Shown here in pieces: positions 42,386 through 52,354 of a stretch of 64,000 nt of DNA. Position 1 is the stretch's first letter. Each line of letters opens with the position of its first letter. The notes below the pieces were generated by a model. That model did not search any database, had not been told where the DNA came from, and worked only from the letters and a program-made list of their open reading frames with translations. The stretch comes from Trichobilharzia regenti (lineage: Eukaryota > Platyhelminthes > Trematoda > Strigeidida > Schistosomatidae). Both the position numbers and the translations under genes were made by a program. The DNA is taken from positions 54,881,112-54,945,111 of the forward strand of contig OX235265.1 of assembly GCA_944472135.2 (NCBI GenBank), given 5' to 3'.

Positions 42386-43266
42386 ATAGACACGTAGACT
42401 CAATAAAATTTACTATGGAATTAGAGAATGAAATTGGAGAACTGACCATGTTAGATTGCAAACTACAAAGAATGACAGATGGTAGCATAAAAACAACGAT
42501 ATATAGAAAAGCCACACATTCTGGAAGATTCCTTGATTATTACTCAGCTCATCCACTCTCGGTAAAACGAGGATTAATACAAGGTCTTGCAGATAGAATA
42601 CGTAGACTTACAACAGCACCAGAGGACCAGCGTAGAGAAATAAAAGTCCTATTCAAAATGCTACTCGAAAACAACTACCCTAGAGAATTTATAAAAGATA
42701 ATATAAAAAAGAGAAAAAAGAGGGTAAAACCGGAGAATAACAAGAAGGAAGAACGGAAAAAAACAGTCGCAATATCATATAAAAATGGTACATCAGAGGC
42801 AATACAAAGAAACCTCAAAAATATCGGCATTCGAACAACCTTTAAACCGACAAATCTAATCAAAAATAAAATAAATCAACTGAAAGATCCCATAAAAATG
42901 ATGGATAAAAACAATTTGATTTATAAAATATCTTGTGCTGACTGTCCAACTAAATATGTGGGGCAAACGTCCAGATCACTCAAAATAAGAGTGAATGAAC
43001 ATAAACGCCTAACTAAAGGTCAACCAACAGGGACACAGGCTTACAAAAATCTTGAAAAAAATTCATCTATAGCTGCACATGCATGGGACAAAAACCACAA
43101 TATCGACTGGGACAATGTGTGTATTCTAAAAACAAACATGAACAAATGGAAAGAAAGACTCATAACAGAATCGATATTCATTAAAGTCACGCCGGATACA
43201 TGTAACAAGGGTGACTCAGTACAACTATCAACAACTTGGAATATAATTCTAAATACAAACACATGA
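42350..43266 (+). pseudogene. PLE-3 RT C-terminus and GIY-YIG endonuclease
   Basis: Continues the PLE protein in the -1 frame after the A8 run: the thumb-like region (LFSHINRHVDS), a Lys-rich linker, then the GIY-YIG nuclease with CADC, KYVGQTSRSL and HAWDKNH. The frame is fully open to the TGA at the end. Confidence 0.85.
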
Positions 43267-43450
43267 ATGAATGTGGAGTATAATTCTGAACACACATATG
43301 CACACACAAAACATGAATGAGCCAAAAATATTAATAATGAACTATATATATGAGTACAAATCATAAATGTGTGAGTAAAACCATTCCAACAGTGGTGTGA
43401 ACACGGGCAGTAATTTTGCTCGAAATATTACCAATAACAAAGCTTATCAT

Positions 43451-43728
43451 TGTGTGTAATCTAATAATAATAATAATTTTTCCTTCACGTTCCCAGTGGA
43501 ACATAGGGCTCCATGCTAGTTGCTTGAATTTTCTGTAGCAGTGTTTACTCTTTACAGGATGGGGTTGCTAGCCTCATGCCCAACCTTTCATCTTTACCAG
43601 CATTATTTCTGGCTCGGTTAGGTAAAGGAGTGCACCGGCCGGGGATCGAACCCCGGACCAAATGCATGGTCGGCGAGCGTGCTAACCGGTATATCACCGA
43701 CGCACAAACTAAAATAAACTGTGTGTAA
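43451..43728. repeat. 9-bp target-site duplication TGTGTGTAA flanking the SINE
   Basis: TGTGTGTAA occurs at 43451-43459 and 43720-43728 on either side of the SINE. Removing the SINE restores the sequence seen in reverse at 2612-2628. Confidence 0.85.
43460..43719 (-). mobile_element. tRNA-derived SINE with intact target duplications
   Basis: A 260-bp minus-strand element. Its head (43630-43705, 76 nt) is tRNA-like: 7 bp can pair between GTGCGTC and GGTGCAC, and there is a B-box-type GGTTCGATCC and an A-box-like TGATATACCGG. A non-tRNA body follows and ends in a short (ATT)n tail at 43460-43478. The T-stem pairing is imperfect and no discriminator/CCA context is seen, so this is not a working tRNA gene. 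It would be moved by a LINE; which one is unknown. Confidence 0.82.
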
Positions 43729-43860
43729 ACTATTAAAATATAATTATACTTTATTTAAGTTATCTATGTCTGTACAATTGGTATGTTCCTACATGAACGG
43801 GAAGAAATATATATAATTAATATGTTATTATTAAACTAAGGTTTTCGATAACTTAATGGA
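43729..43860. other. Host-like flank with weak LINE-A similarity
   Basis: The first 35 bases match 2586-2620 in reverse. The following stretch (about 43745-43835) resembles, with divergence, the 16085-16160 LINE-A upstream sequence. No gene. Confidence 0.4.
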
Positions 43861-43931
43861 ACGGAATTTCGATGAACGCCGGTGTAAACTTCGCAGACTT
43901 TAGTTGTGTAATACAGAGGAATAGTTACATC

Positions 43932-44429
43932 CTACAATTGTGGGGAGAACTGTCGTCTAGAAGTATGAAGTTCGGCGTCATCTTTCTTCAACTTGGCTAT
44001 ATTGTCTAGGCTAATATCTATCGAAGATAGGTGATTAACGTCACATCGAGACAAATATTTGGCTACGATATTGGAATCTCCTTTGATGAACTGGATGTCT
44101 GTTGAGAATTGTGAGATGTAATCCAGTTGTCTGGCTTCTCTCGGAGAGTGTCTGTCCAACGAAGTGGTGAAAGCATAACAAAGAGGCTTATGGTCGGTTA
44201 AGATAGTAAATTGTAGTAGGAAGCTGAAATGTTTCACTGCTAGGTAGATGGCTAACAGTTCTCTGCCAAAAGTGCTGTAACGAGTTTGCGCAGGTTCCAA
44301 CTTCTTGGAGAAGAAAACAAGTGGAGTGATTTCATTGTTGAACTTTTGTTGCAAAACTGCTCCCACTGCTACCTGCGATGCATCTGTACATGGAATGAGT
44401 GAGGCCTCCGGGTTGATGTAAGGCAACAT
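43932..44429 (-). pseudogene. Gypsy RNase H domain
   Basis: Encodes the RT/RNase H junction and RNase H: PCTDAS with the first Asp, FFSKKLEPAQTRYSTFGRELLA with Glu, LTDHKPL with the second Asp, and the C-terminal FIKGDSN..AKYLSR (normally A-D-x-LSR, here K in place of D). The frame is open but is separated from the RT frame by a stop near 44562 and a frame change. It ends at the inversion breakpoint. Confidence 0.85.
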
Positions 44430-45158
44430 TACAACGTTGGATAAAGCATCTTTTGCATTATTAAATGCTACTTTTGCTTCTTCAGACCGCTGAAATTTCT
44501 TCGAATTGCATCTAAGTAGGTCGGTCAGTGGCTGAACTATGGAGGCACATGATGGAATAAAACGTCAATAGAAATTGAGCATCCCGAGAAAACATCTAAG
44601 TTTCTTTAAGGAATGTGGTTCTGGAAAGTTCTTAATAGTTTCTATCTTTTCCTTCGTAGGCCCAATACCATTTGCAGTTATGCGGTGTCCCAGAAACTGT
44701 ATAGAGGAGACATCGGAGATGCACTTTTTGGGGTTAATGACGACGCCATATTTCTCAAATCGCTTAAATAGGATGGTGAGGTGATCAGTATGTTCTTCAG
44801 CCGACGAGCTAGCAATTAAAACGTCTTCAACGTATACAAATGCAAAATCCAAACCCTGTGTGACCTGATCTATGAGATGTTGGAAGGATTGTGCGGCGTT
44901 CTTTAGACCAAATGGCATGCGCAGAGATTCGATATCCTCTGGGGCAATTGGTATTTGATGATAGGCCCTGACCAAGTCTACTTTAGAAAAATGGTTTTTC
45001 CATGTAATGTCGCGGAGGAATCATGTAACGTTCGGGAACTGTGGCACTGTTTAAATGTCGGTAATCCCCACATGGCCTCCAATCATGATCAGCTTTAGGC
45101 ACCATGTGTAAGGGTGAAGACCAAGGACTGTTGGAGGGTCCGATGATGCCAAGCTGCA
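44430..45158 (-). pseudogene. Gypsy reverse transcriptase with YVED in place of YVDD
   Basis: RT palm and thumb: RAYHQIPIAPED, MPFGLKNAAQSFQ, then YVEDVLIAS, where the family has YVDD, and CFLGMLNFY. The Asp-to-Glu change in the catalytic pair should cripple the enzyme. The fingers region (about 44976-45158) is frameshifted. Order and motifs are those of Ty3/gypsy. Confidence 0.85.
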
Positions 45159-45750
45159 TCATGTGTTCAAATTCTGCCTTGGCTGCTGTAGTTTGTCCGG
45201 GGGTAATCTTCGAGGACGAGCACGAACCGGCTGACTCGTGGTAACAATCTTGCGAGTGACTGTATGAGGGACGTCCTCGATGTTGTATGACGGCTTAAGT
45301 ATTTTAGGAAAACGATGGAGTAGGGCGGAAAAGGTGAAATCCGCTGGTCTTTCGATCCTGATATTATAGACAGAATAATTGGAGATAATTCCATGGATCT
45401 TTAGTTGGGTGTTGTTATCAATCAGTTTTTTATTGTTGACGTCAACTAACAGGTTGAAATTACTTAAGAAATCAGCTCCGAGGATGGCGTGACCGACGTC
45501 GGCTACTATAAAAATCCATGTGAAACTCCGACGTAAAGCTAGATCCAGTATAAGGGATTGCTCTCTACACGTCTGTGAGCTTGTGTGGCTGGCTGTCCGG
45601 AGAGACAGTTTTCCGGGTGTCCGTGTAGATCGCCTGGATAGTGAGGGAGGGATCACGCTAACTTCTGCTCCGTGTCTACCAGGAATAAAGTGTCTGAAGT
45701 TTTGTCCTTCACATAGAAAAGGCGACTTGTTTGATTGCCAGTAACAGCTG
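45159..45750 (-). pseudogene. Gypsy aspartic protease and RT linker
   Basis: The protease C-terminal half is clear: VADVGHAILGADFLSNFNL. The catalytic DTGA site near 45650-45664 is disrupted by a one-base deletion after the GAC codon, which splits the domain into two frames. A linker with a SALLHRFPKIL motif leads to the RT start. Confidence 0.78.
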
Positions 45751-45756
45751 TCGCCA

Positions 45757-46440
45757 TCACTGTCTGACTGAGACGTTTCCCTGGGCCAGGTTGCCTTCGC
45801 TAAAGCTGCACGGTTTTACACATTTCAGGGCATGACGTCCAAGCTTCCAGTGATACCAGCATATATTACTATTCCGAGAAGACGCGTGAGAACGCTGTCG
45901 TGAGAAGGTTCGTCGTCGTGATGGTGACCTTCTTTGCGAACTCCAACTTGTCAATCCTTGCCGCTAAGTCTGCAGTGGCGGCGAGTATCGAGGTGTCTGC
46001 CGTGGGTGTGGAATGACACGGTGTGGCACTATCAGATGCTATGTGACTTATGGTGTTATCAGATAAAACATCCACAATACTATCTGCCATACCACTTAGA
46101 GGGTCTAAGTCATACGACTTTCCTGAGATGATTAAAATTTGCTGGACATTTCTAGGTAAACGTTGCAACCATATCTGTTTCAGCACTACCTCGTCTACTT
46201 TATGGTGCCCAATTAACTGGCGCAAGTGCCTGAGGCGCTGGGATGGTTTACGTGGTCCTAGTTCACAGCCCGTGAGTAATTGTTGGATTCTTTTCTCATC
46301 TGACAAACTGGTGGGTTGTATAAAGGAGGGCTTTAAGCATGTCAAATTAGTTTTCCGTCGGGAATTTTCGATGAAGTCGCCGATTTCTATCAATACTGAC
46401 GGAGGGAGTTGTGCTAGCCCTTCACCATATTTGCCTACCT
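45757..46440 (-). pseudogene. Gypsy Gag with Cys-His-Cys-Cys box
   Basis: Capsid-like blocks RIQQLLTGCELGPRKPSQRLRHLRQLIG and LKQIWLQRLPRNVQQIL are followed by the box CWYHWKLGRHALKCVKPC (C-x2-H-x9-C-x3-C). That CHCC arrangement, instead of the usual CCHC knuckle, is a known feature of the CsRn1 clade of gypsy elements in flukes. The Gag is split over at least two frames (45869-46393 and 45757-45954). A related but separate Gag piece lies at 50881-51357. Confidence 0.78.
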
Positions 46441-46750
46441 AGGAATTAATGCCCCGTGCTTCTAGTAAAGGTTCAATTACTGCAAACTAAACCCTTGGTT
46501 CTGCGAAACCGTAATGCGGTACACGGATATCAGTGATGGCATTTATTGTGGCATTCGTCGCGTTAATAGTTGTCTGCTCGGTTCAGGTACCAGACTAAGG
46601 TGACGATATTATAGATATGAAAATGTAGGTGCGAAATGGGATACAAACATAAGACCACAAACAAAATCACAATGAATATACAAAACGGCAAAACTAAGAA
46701 TATGAATATGTCAAAATAATTCGTCTCCGAAACGGACTCACCGATTATTA
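46441..46750 (-). other. Gypsy leader between 5' LTR and Gag
   Basis: About 310 bases of non-coding leader (minus strand). The primer-binding site should be next to 46750; the sequence there is too altered to assign a tRNA. Confidence 0.55.
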
Positions 46751-47151
46751 TGGTGGACCTTAGAGTCTGTTAGCTTAGTATCCCAAATTTAAACAGAAAA
46801 TAAAATACCAAATCAGTTAAGTTACCGGAAGAATATATTAAAGTTTTGTTACTTGGGTATTTACAAGGTCCAAAATCCACAATTAACGTAATAGACTCCT
46901 GAGGTATTGCAAGGAGACTGCTCCAATACTAATTCTCCAATGTTGATGTTGCCAGGGGTCGACCAGAGTACGTAGGAAGAAACTATGGTGCTCCTGCGAA
47001 AATTTGAGATGGGAAGCAGGTGGTTAGAATTGATCGATGGCCGTTGAGACGGTGCAGAAGACGGAGAGTCGAAGGCAGAATTATATTTTCATTCGAAACA
47101 CGAGGTAAAGTCCAGAGTACGGAGATCATGATTAAAACAAAGTAATGTACA
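46751..47151 (-). repeat. Gypsy 5' LTR, truncated, inverted
   Basis: Reverse complement of 49303-49703 at high identity. It lacks the first 60 bases present in the 3' LTR (49243-49302), consistent with a rearrangement breakpoint inside the LTR at about 47151. Confidence 0.82.
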
Positions 47152-47341
47152 ATACGTCCAGCTTTACAGGGGATTGAGTTCGTTGCTTTTTACTTTGATT
47201 AACCATGACTATTAGAAATGAGAGTAAATGGTTACAGGTATGGAAGTAGTATAGTACTTGTGCAAGTATTGCAACAAGATAAATTTTATGTAACGAATCA
47301 CGCAAAACTGTAACGCAAACATTGAACGTACCCCGGAACAT
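47152..47341. other. Junction segment between the inverted gypsy halves
   Basis: 190 bases between the truncated LTR and the integrase zinc domain. It may include the missing RNase H to integrase linker, but I cannot read a convincing frame. Confidence 0.35.
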
Positions 47342-48454
47342 CTACATTCTCTGTCTCATCCCGGAGTACCTGCTACGGTTAAGTTAATCAGTGAGCGTTT
47401 CGTTTGGCCCAAGATGAACTCCGATAATCGGAAATGGGCACACCAATTCTTGCAATGTCAAAGATGCAAGGTACATCATCATACCGTCACAACACCAAAG
47501 CAGTTCAATTTACCGGATAGACGATTCCAACACATGCACATAGATATTATTGGACCATTACCAGCATCCAAAGGTTTTACACATATCCCTACAGCTATTG
47601 ATCGATTAACTCGATGGGCTATTGCTTGTCCGCTCAACGACATATCTGCAGAAAATACCGCTTTGGTTTTCTTAGATCGTTGGGCGTCAAACTATGGAGT
47701 ACCAACAACTATTACAACAGACCGAGGAGCTCAATTTCAATCAACTCTGTTTCGAGAGTTTACGAGACTCCTTGGAGTGAACCATATCTCCAGCACAACC
47801 TATCATCCTGCAGAAAATGGTCTGGTGGAACGTTTTTATCGACAACTGAAAAGCTCCCTAACGGCGCAAGCTGACTTATCTAAGTGGAGTGAACACCTAC
47901 CATTAGTTCTTCTCAGTATACGATCAACTGTCAAAGAAGATTTGGGATGTACACCAGCTCAACTTGTGTATGGTACTACCCTCACATTGCCTGGTCAGTT
48001 AGTTCCGTCTAATGATTCAATTGATGTAAATATCTCCGACTTCACCAACCGCCTTACCCAGCAGATGGTTCAGCTTCGACCAGTAGCCCCTGGCCAATCG
48101 CTTCAGAAACCTCACGTTAACAAGAATCTACTCACTTGCAAATTTGTATTTGTTCGCGTCGATGCCATTAGAAAAGGTTTACAACATCCATATGAAGGTC
48201 CTTTTCTAGTACTTAAACGCACCGATAAATACTTCACGCTGAACAGACATGGTAAACAGGAGACTGTTTCTATTGATCGTCTTAGACCAGCGTACACCGA
48301 CAGCGAATATGAAACACTAGCAACGCCTGCACCAATAAGCAATGAGAAAGTCTATGCAACTCCAACTCTCCCGCTCCCCACACCTCCTCCTGTACAGACA
48401 CGCAGTGGACGGCAGATCTGTAAACCCGCCCGCTATGTTCATTTCATTGACTGA
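47342..48454 (+). CDS. Gypsy integrase, N-terminally truncated
   Basis: The open frame runs from about 47345, although the first ATG is at 47414. The HHCC zinc domain is partly present (HSLSH then CQRCK). The DDE core follows: Asp in HIDIIGPLP, Asp in TTDRGAQFQS and Glu in AENGLVERFYR. A chromatin-contact-type C-terminus has PYEGPFLVLKR and RLRPAYT. All three catalytic residues are present. It is on the opposite strand from its RT, and no start codon context suggests it is expressed alone. Confidence 0.88.
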   Translation, partial: LHSLSHPGVPATVKLISERFVWPKMNSDNRKWAHQFLQCQRCKVHHHTVTTPKQFNLPDRRFQHMHIDIIGPLPASKGFTHIPTAIDRLTRWAIACPLNDISAENTALVFLDRWASNYGVPTTITTDRGAQFQSTLFREFTRLLGVNHISSTTYHPAENGLVERFYRQLKSSLTAQADLSKWSEHLPLVLLSIRSTVKEDLGCTPAQLVYGTTLTLPGQLVPSNDSIDVNISDFTNRLTQQMVQLRPVAPGQSLQKPHVNKNLLTCKFVFVRVDAIRKGLQHPYEGPFLVLKRTDKYFTLNRHGKQETVSIDRLRPAYTDSEYETLATPAPISNEKVYATPTLPLPTPPPVQTRSGRQICKPARYVHFID

Positions 48455-48511
48455 CATAAAAAAGTACGTTAACTTCATTTAGACGTTCTTATCATTATTA
48501 TTGTTGTCAAC

Positions 48512-48829
48512 TGTCAGCCACGTCTCGTAAACCGTTATTGCCCAGCTCTTGCTACTCTGGGCCTCACGCTATTCCACGAAGATTCTCAGAAACGCTTAGT
48601 ACGAACGGACGCAAAAACAGAGCACAGATTGGCAACTCGAGAATTCTTTATTCTAACACCAACCTATAGCCAACTTTACAACTAAGGTTTCTGACGGTTT
48701 TGTACTTGTTTTCTGAACAGCGATCGATGAGACGATGACTGGTGTATTGATGCCTCCGCGAAAAATTGAGGAAGTTGGGTTTGAGCAAGCAACCACGAAT
48801 TGATCGTTCAATCTCCAGCTACATTGACG
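48512..48829 (-). mobile_element. BEL-family solo LTR with target duplication TCAAC
   Basis: A diverged relative of the BEL LTRs (reverse orientation), starting TGTCA and ending TTGACG where others end TTGACA. TCAAC flanks both sides (48507-48511, 48830-48834). It retains the GC-rich hairpin block. The internal region is gone, as after LTR-LTR recombination. Confidence 0.88.
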
Positions 48830-48834
48830 TCAAC

Positions 48835-49242
48835 ATTCACTTCATTATAACCATAAATATTTATTAGTGTTATCATTAATTGTTTGTTGTTTGTTAACTG
48901 TACTGCAAGCATACGCATTCACCAAGTATATATATATATTTACATATGAATTTCGCAAATGCTTACGACCACGTCATGGTCTATTATGTATATGAATTTT
49001 TTATTTAAAATTATAACAAGCTTTGATTTTTTTAATTCCTGAATCATGCTTGCATGTGATAAGCTTTATACGACACGGATGCATTCCATACATCCTGATC
49101 TAACTTTGTATCCTTATTATTGTTACTGTTATTTTTGTTATTCTTACTGTTAACATTATCAACTATTTATATTGCCTGTATTCATGCAATCGTCCACGAG
49201 GAAAGTACTGATGGTCCTCCGGACCTCTAAGAGGGGGAGCCG
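48835..49242 (+). other. Gypsy 3' UTR and polypurine tract
   Basis: AT-rich non-coding sequence with a (TA)n stretch near 48930-48943. It ends in an AAGAGGGGGAG purine run at about 49229-49239, in the position of the polypurine tract just before the 3' LTR. Confidence 0.65.
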
Positions 49243-49703
49243 TGTGCAGTCCTCAAAAATAAACTTATCCAATTTTTACTACTGTGTAAGAAATGAACAT
49301 ATTGTACATTACTTTGTTTTAATCATGATCTCCGTACTCTGGACTTTACCTCGTGTTTCGAATGAAAATATAATTCTGCCTTCGACTCTCCGTCTTCTGC
49401 ACCGTCTCAACGGCCATCGATCAATTCTAACCACCTGCTTCCCATCTCAAATTTTCGCAGGAGCACCATAGTTTCTTCCTACGTACTCTGGTCGACCCCT
49501 GGCAACATCAACATTGGAGAATTAGTATTGGAGCAGTCTCCTTGCAATACCTCAGGAGTCTATTACGTTAATTGTGGATTTTGGACCTTGTAAATACCCA
49601 AGTAACAAAACTTTAATATATTCTTCCGGTAACTTAACTGATTTGGTATTTTATTTTCTGTTTAAATTTGGGATACTAAGCTAACAGACTCTGAGGTCCA
49701 ACA
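49243..49703 (+). repeat. Gypsy 3' LTR
   Basis: About 461 bp, TGT...ACA. The start is set by the purine tract and the end by where similarity to the inverted 5' LTR stops. It contains AATAAA near 49257-49264. No target duplication can be checked because the element is rearranged. Confidence 0.75.
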
Positions 49704-49990
49704 CAGGTTGGGGAACGCGTAAGACGCAATCTGACGAAGTTGATAGCGGTAGTCGGTAGCCGTTTCACCCGGTTCTTGGCATTGGCTTAAGAATGTGTGC
49801 ATGGACGCGGAGGTGTTAGGGTTTTTGCGAAACATTTGTCTAAGACGTGCCGACTGTAGCAAAGCGGTTTGGTTGCGGAAAATCCACCAGCGATTGGACG
49901 CAGTAACGCGGCGTCACTCTTTGCTAGCATGATGTGGTTGTACTGGGCCACGAGGGAAACGGTCATACACATTCTTATGATGGTAACTTG
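49704..49990 (-). pseudogene. Retrotransposon Gag fragment of another family
   Basis: The minus-strand frame contains a capsid-type block PGETATDYRYQLRQIASYAFP preceded by LLQSARLRQMF. This is typical of Ty3/gypsy-like Gag and unlike the CHCC Gag nearby. It has stops and no neighbours of its own element, so it is a scrap. Confidence 0.6.
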
Positions 49991-50139
49991 AAAACTTTTG
50001 TTTCTCTTACACTATGCATGTGTCGCAGTCAGATCACATGACGCGGACACCAACATAACTAGCCAGAAAATGGGAATTCCCATCAACCCAGGTAGCATAT
50101 AACACAGGTTTATTAAAAGTTATTTGACAAAAACATTTC

Positions 50140-50460
50140 CAAGCGAAATTTTAACAGAACGTGATGAATAAGTCCAGCCTGTCTGTCTCCCAACTTGTAA
50201 CCTATCTGTTGGTGACGTCACACGAAAGCTGTTACACTCACCAAGTTTATCTGGATTTCTAGACAGCAAAAAGCTCTCTCGATATCCGCTTCGCTAAGAC
50301 CCTTTAGTCATAAATGATTGCGTTTCGCTCTCAGACTTCTCTGTTCCAGCGGTGTGATGCGATTTACTGGCAAACTTGCTCATAGATAGATTGACACTAC
50401 CTTTTACCAGTTTCAGAATATCATTGAACTTTGTCTCGAAACCTTTTCAGCGGTAGATAA
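50140..50460 (-). pseudogene. BEL Gag fragment (zinc-knuckle side)
   Basis: Reverse-strand similarity to the BEL-N Gag middle region (compare 56050-56340), including the SVNLSMSKFA-type and SYGYRESFL-like blocks. It is frameshifted and has no LTR. An adjacent 77-codon minus-strand ORF (50471-50704) is unrecognised. Confidence 0.6.
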
Positions 50461-50880
50461 TTCCCCAAAACTATTGACCATAAGAATCAACAGTGAACAT
50501 TGGATGCTGACCTTTAGAGTTTAAGTCAACTTGTTTAGCTGAAGGCTTTCGGTCAAGCATCCTTGCCATTTGATACTCCGTTGTGTCACATTCGTGCACG
50601 ATCACTAGCCTGCTAAGCGTTCGTCTAACAACTCGTTTTGGTCCCGAAATATATCGCGTAATTTGGACGATCAAATACTGTCTCTTGCTTCGCGTTTGGT
50701 CCACGTGAAAGGAATACTATAGAAGCTGTTTGTATAAGGACTTCCGTTAGTATACCCCGTACAATTCGTGAACGTCCATACCGTCAGCCTTTAAACTGGT
50801 GAGCGCAACCGCGAACTTCATCTACGATAAATACGCAGATAACCTCGGTGAGTTCGTTCCTTTTTGTATTTGTTCTTGTA

Positions 50881-51357
50881 CTAAATTTTATTCGTCATGA
50901 TTGATCCTAGTCCCAAGGTCATTCGTATTCGTTCAACTCCTAAAACCATTGTGCTCATACCATACTGGCCAGATAATGGTGAAACGTGGTTTCAGATAGC
51001 TGAATCAGATTTTTTTGAGCATGGGATAACCGATAAACGTTCACAGTTCCTTGCAGTTATTTACGCCCTACGACGGGAATTCAGCAAGTGCATAACTTTG
51101 CAGATGTCGGGTCCCAAGGTAACTCGTACGAATCGCTCAAAGCATCCCTCCTCAGGAGAAACGTTCTCACGGACCGACAACGTTTGGATGAATTATTTCG
51201 TAACATCGAGTTAGGGGATCAGTCAGCCGTAAGCATGCTAACAAGAATGAGAGAGGTTATTGGCCAGAGTCAGTTCGATGAAGGACTATTTAGAGAACTC
51301 TTCTTATCCAAGCTGCCACAGTCCGTGCAGACTATACTTGTGGCACTTCAGGGATGA
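50881..51357 (+). pseudogene. CsRn1/Boudicca-like Gag fragment
   Basis: The plus strand encodes a capsid N-terminus (LIPYWPDNGETWFQIAESDF, GITDKRSQF) and, after a frame change near 51088, SYESLKASLLRRN, MLTRMREVIGQ and LFRELFLSKLPQSVQTIL. It stops at TGA 51355-51357. It is related in pattern to the Gag at 45869-46393 but is clearly a different copy. Confidence 0.7.
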
Positions 51358-51870
51358 CTCAGCTATTTCTGCAGACAAAATTCTGGAAATAACTAAACGG
51401 TCAGTTCCCGAAATATGCTCGGTGACTAAGCAGACTTTGAGTAAGGATACTGCAGTGATAGAGTTATGCAACTCCATCCAGCAGATGTTTAGGTCAAACA
51501 TGCATTCTGTCTCTATCTATCTATCTATCGATCAGTTCAAATTTGGTCGCATATATAACAGAAAAAGTCACTATTATGTTGTACTTACCGGTGACTCCGA
51601 GATTTTATAGACTTTCAAACACTTCATGAGTCATTTCTCGATAATTATTGTTCATTCTGCGTCTCTTAATTTTCACTTCAGCACCTGTATCGAAATGCTA
51701 CTTACTCCCAACTCCTAACGCAACCGTTTATAATTCCCGAGTGGAATTGACCTGGAGTAAACATAATGTCACTTGAAATTTATATTTAACGGTGTCTTTT
51801 AGCTTATTAGATCGAAATATTTCAAAAATTGTCTGTTTAGTTATTTATAAAGCTTTCAACACGAACCGAT
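51358..51870. other. Unassigned interval with a short TATC microsatellite
   Basis: No gene recognised. A (TATC)n run of about 16 bases lies near 51512-51530. Part of the left edge may continue the Gag fragment in a broken frame. Confidence 0.45.
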
Positions 51871-52218
51871 TGTAAATGTAGTTGAAGATTGAACGCTTAA
51901 TTCATGGATGTTTGCTCAAACCCAACTCCTCCATATTTTTCGCTGGAGTCATCAATCTAGCAGTCATCGTCTCATCGTTCACTGTTCGTTGGAAGAGAGA
52001 AAAACTGTCAGATGTTTTATTGTGATTTTTTGTTATGACACTTATTCTTAGAATTTGCGTACAAAAACCGAATGGTTGGCTCTGTGTTGGTGAAAGAATA
52101 AACGGTTCTCGAGTCACTAATTTGTGTTCTGGCTTTTTGCTTTGGTAATTGAGCATAGCTTCGGAAAGTCTTCCAAGAACAGTTTGAAGTCCATTGTGGT
52201 TAGACCTGGACATTAACA
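51871..52218 (+). repeat. BEL-R 5' LTR, diverged
   Basis: Begins TGTAAATGTAGTTGAAG, comparable to TGTCAATGGAGTTGAAG of the younger LTRs. Its last 20 or so bases are deleted before the GTTTCTGATAG leader. Divergence is much higher than between the other BEL LTRs. Confidence 0.72.
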
Positions 52219-52354
52219 GTTTCTGATAGATTCCGATATTTCGTCTGGATTTATTCGTCTTATTTGTTGTCAATTCGCCTTTACTCGCGTCTGCCCGTCA
52301 TCTTTGGACAAGTGTTATCTGCAACTTTTCTGGATCTTTTAGTTAAGTTCAATA

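Larger units (their letters stand above)
41046..43441 (+). mobile_element. PLE-3, Penelope-like element (plus strand)
   Basis: Reverse-complement partner of PLE-2, differing at only a handful of bases by eye. The two are arranged 5' to 5'. Its 3' end is followed by a host-like sequence that matches, in reverse, the left flank of PLE-1 (2590-2628), interrupted by the SINE at 43460. Confidence 0.88.
43860..47151 (-). mobile_element. Ty3/gypsy element (CsRn1/Boudicca-like), inverted 5' portion
   Basis: On the minus strand this carries a truncated 5' LTR, leader, Gag, protease, RT and RNase H, in that order. It lacks integrase, which lies in the opposite orientation directly beyond (47342-48454). 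An inversion with breakpoints near 43860-43930 and 47151-47342 explains the layout. Confidence 0.85.
47342..49703 (+). mobile_element. Gypsy element, 3' portion (integrase to 3' LTR)
   Basis: The plus-strand half of the same gypsy element: integrase, 3' UTR with a nested BEL solo LTR, purine tract and 3' LTR. Confidence 0.83.

Noticed and set aside
43630..43705. Functional tRNA gene
   Set aside because: The T-stem/loop spacing is wrong, the anticodon loop cannot be set with confidence, and the sequence is the head of a SINE with target duplications.
50471..50704. 77-codon minus-strand ORF as a gene
   Set aside because: No domain, no second copy, and it lies among Gag scraps; probably part of a decayed element.
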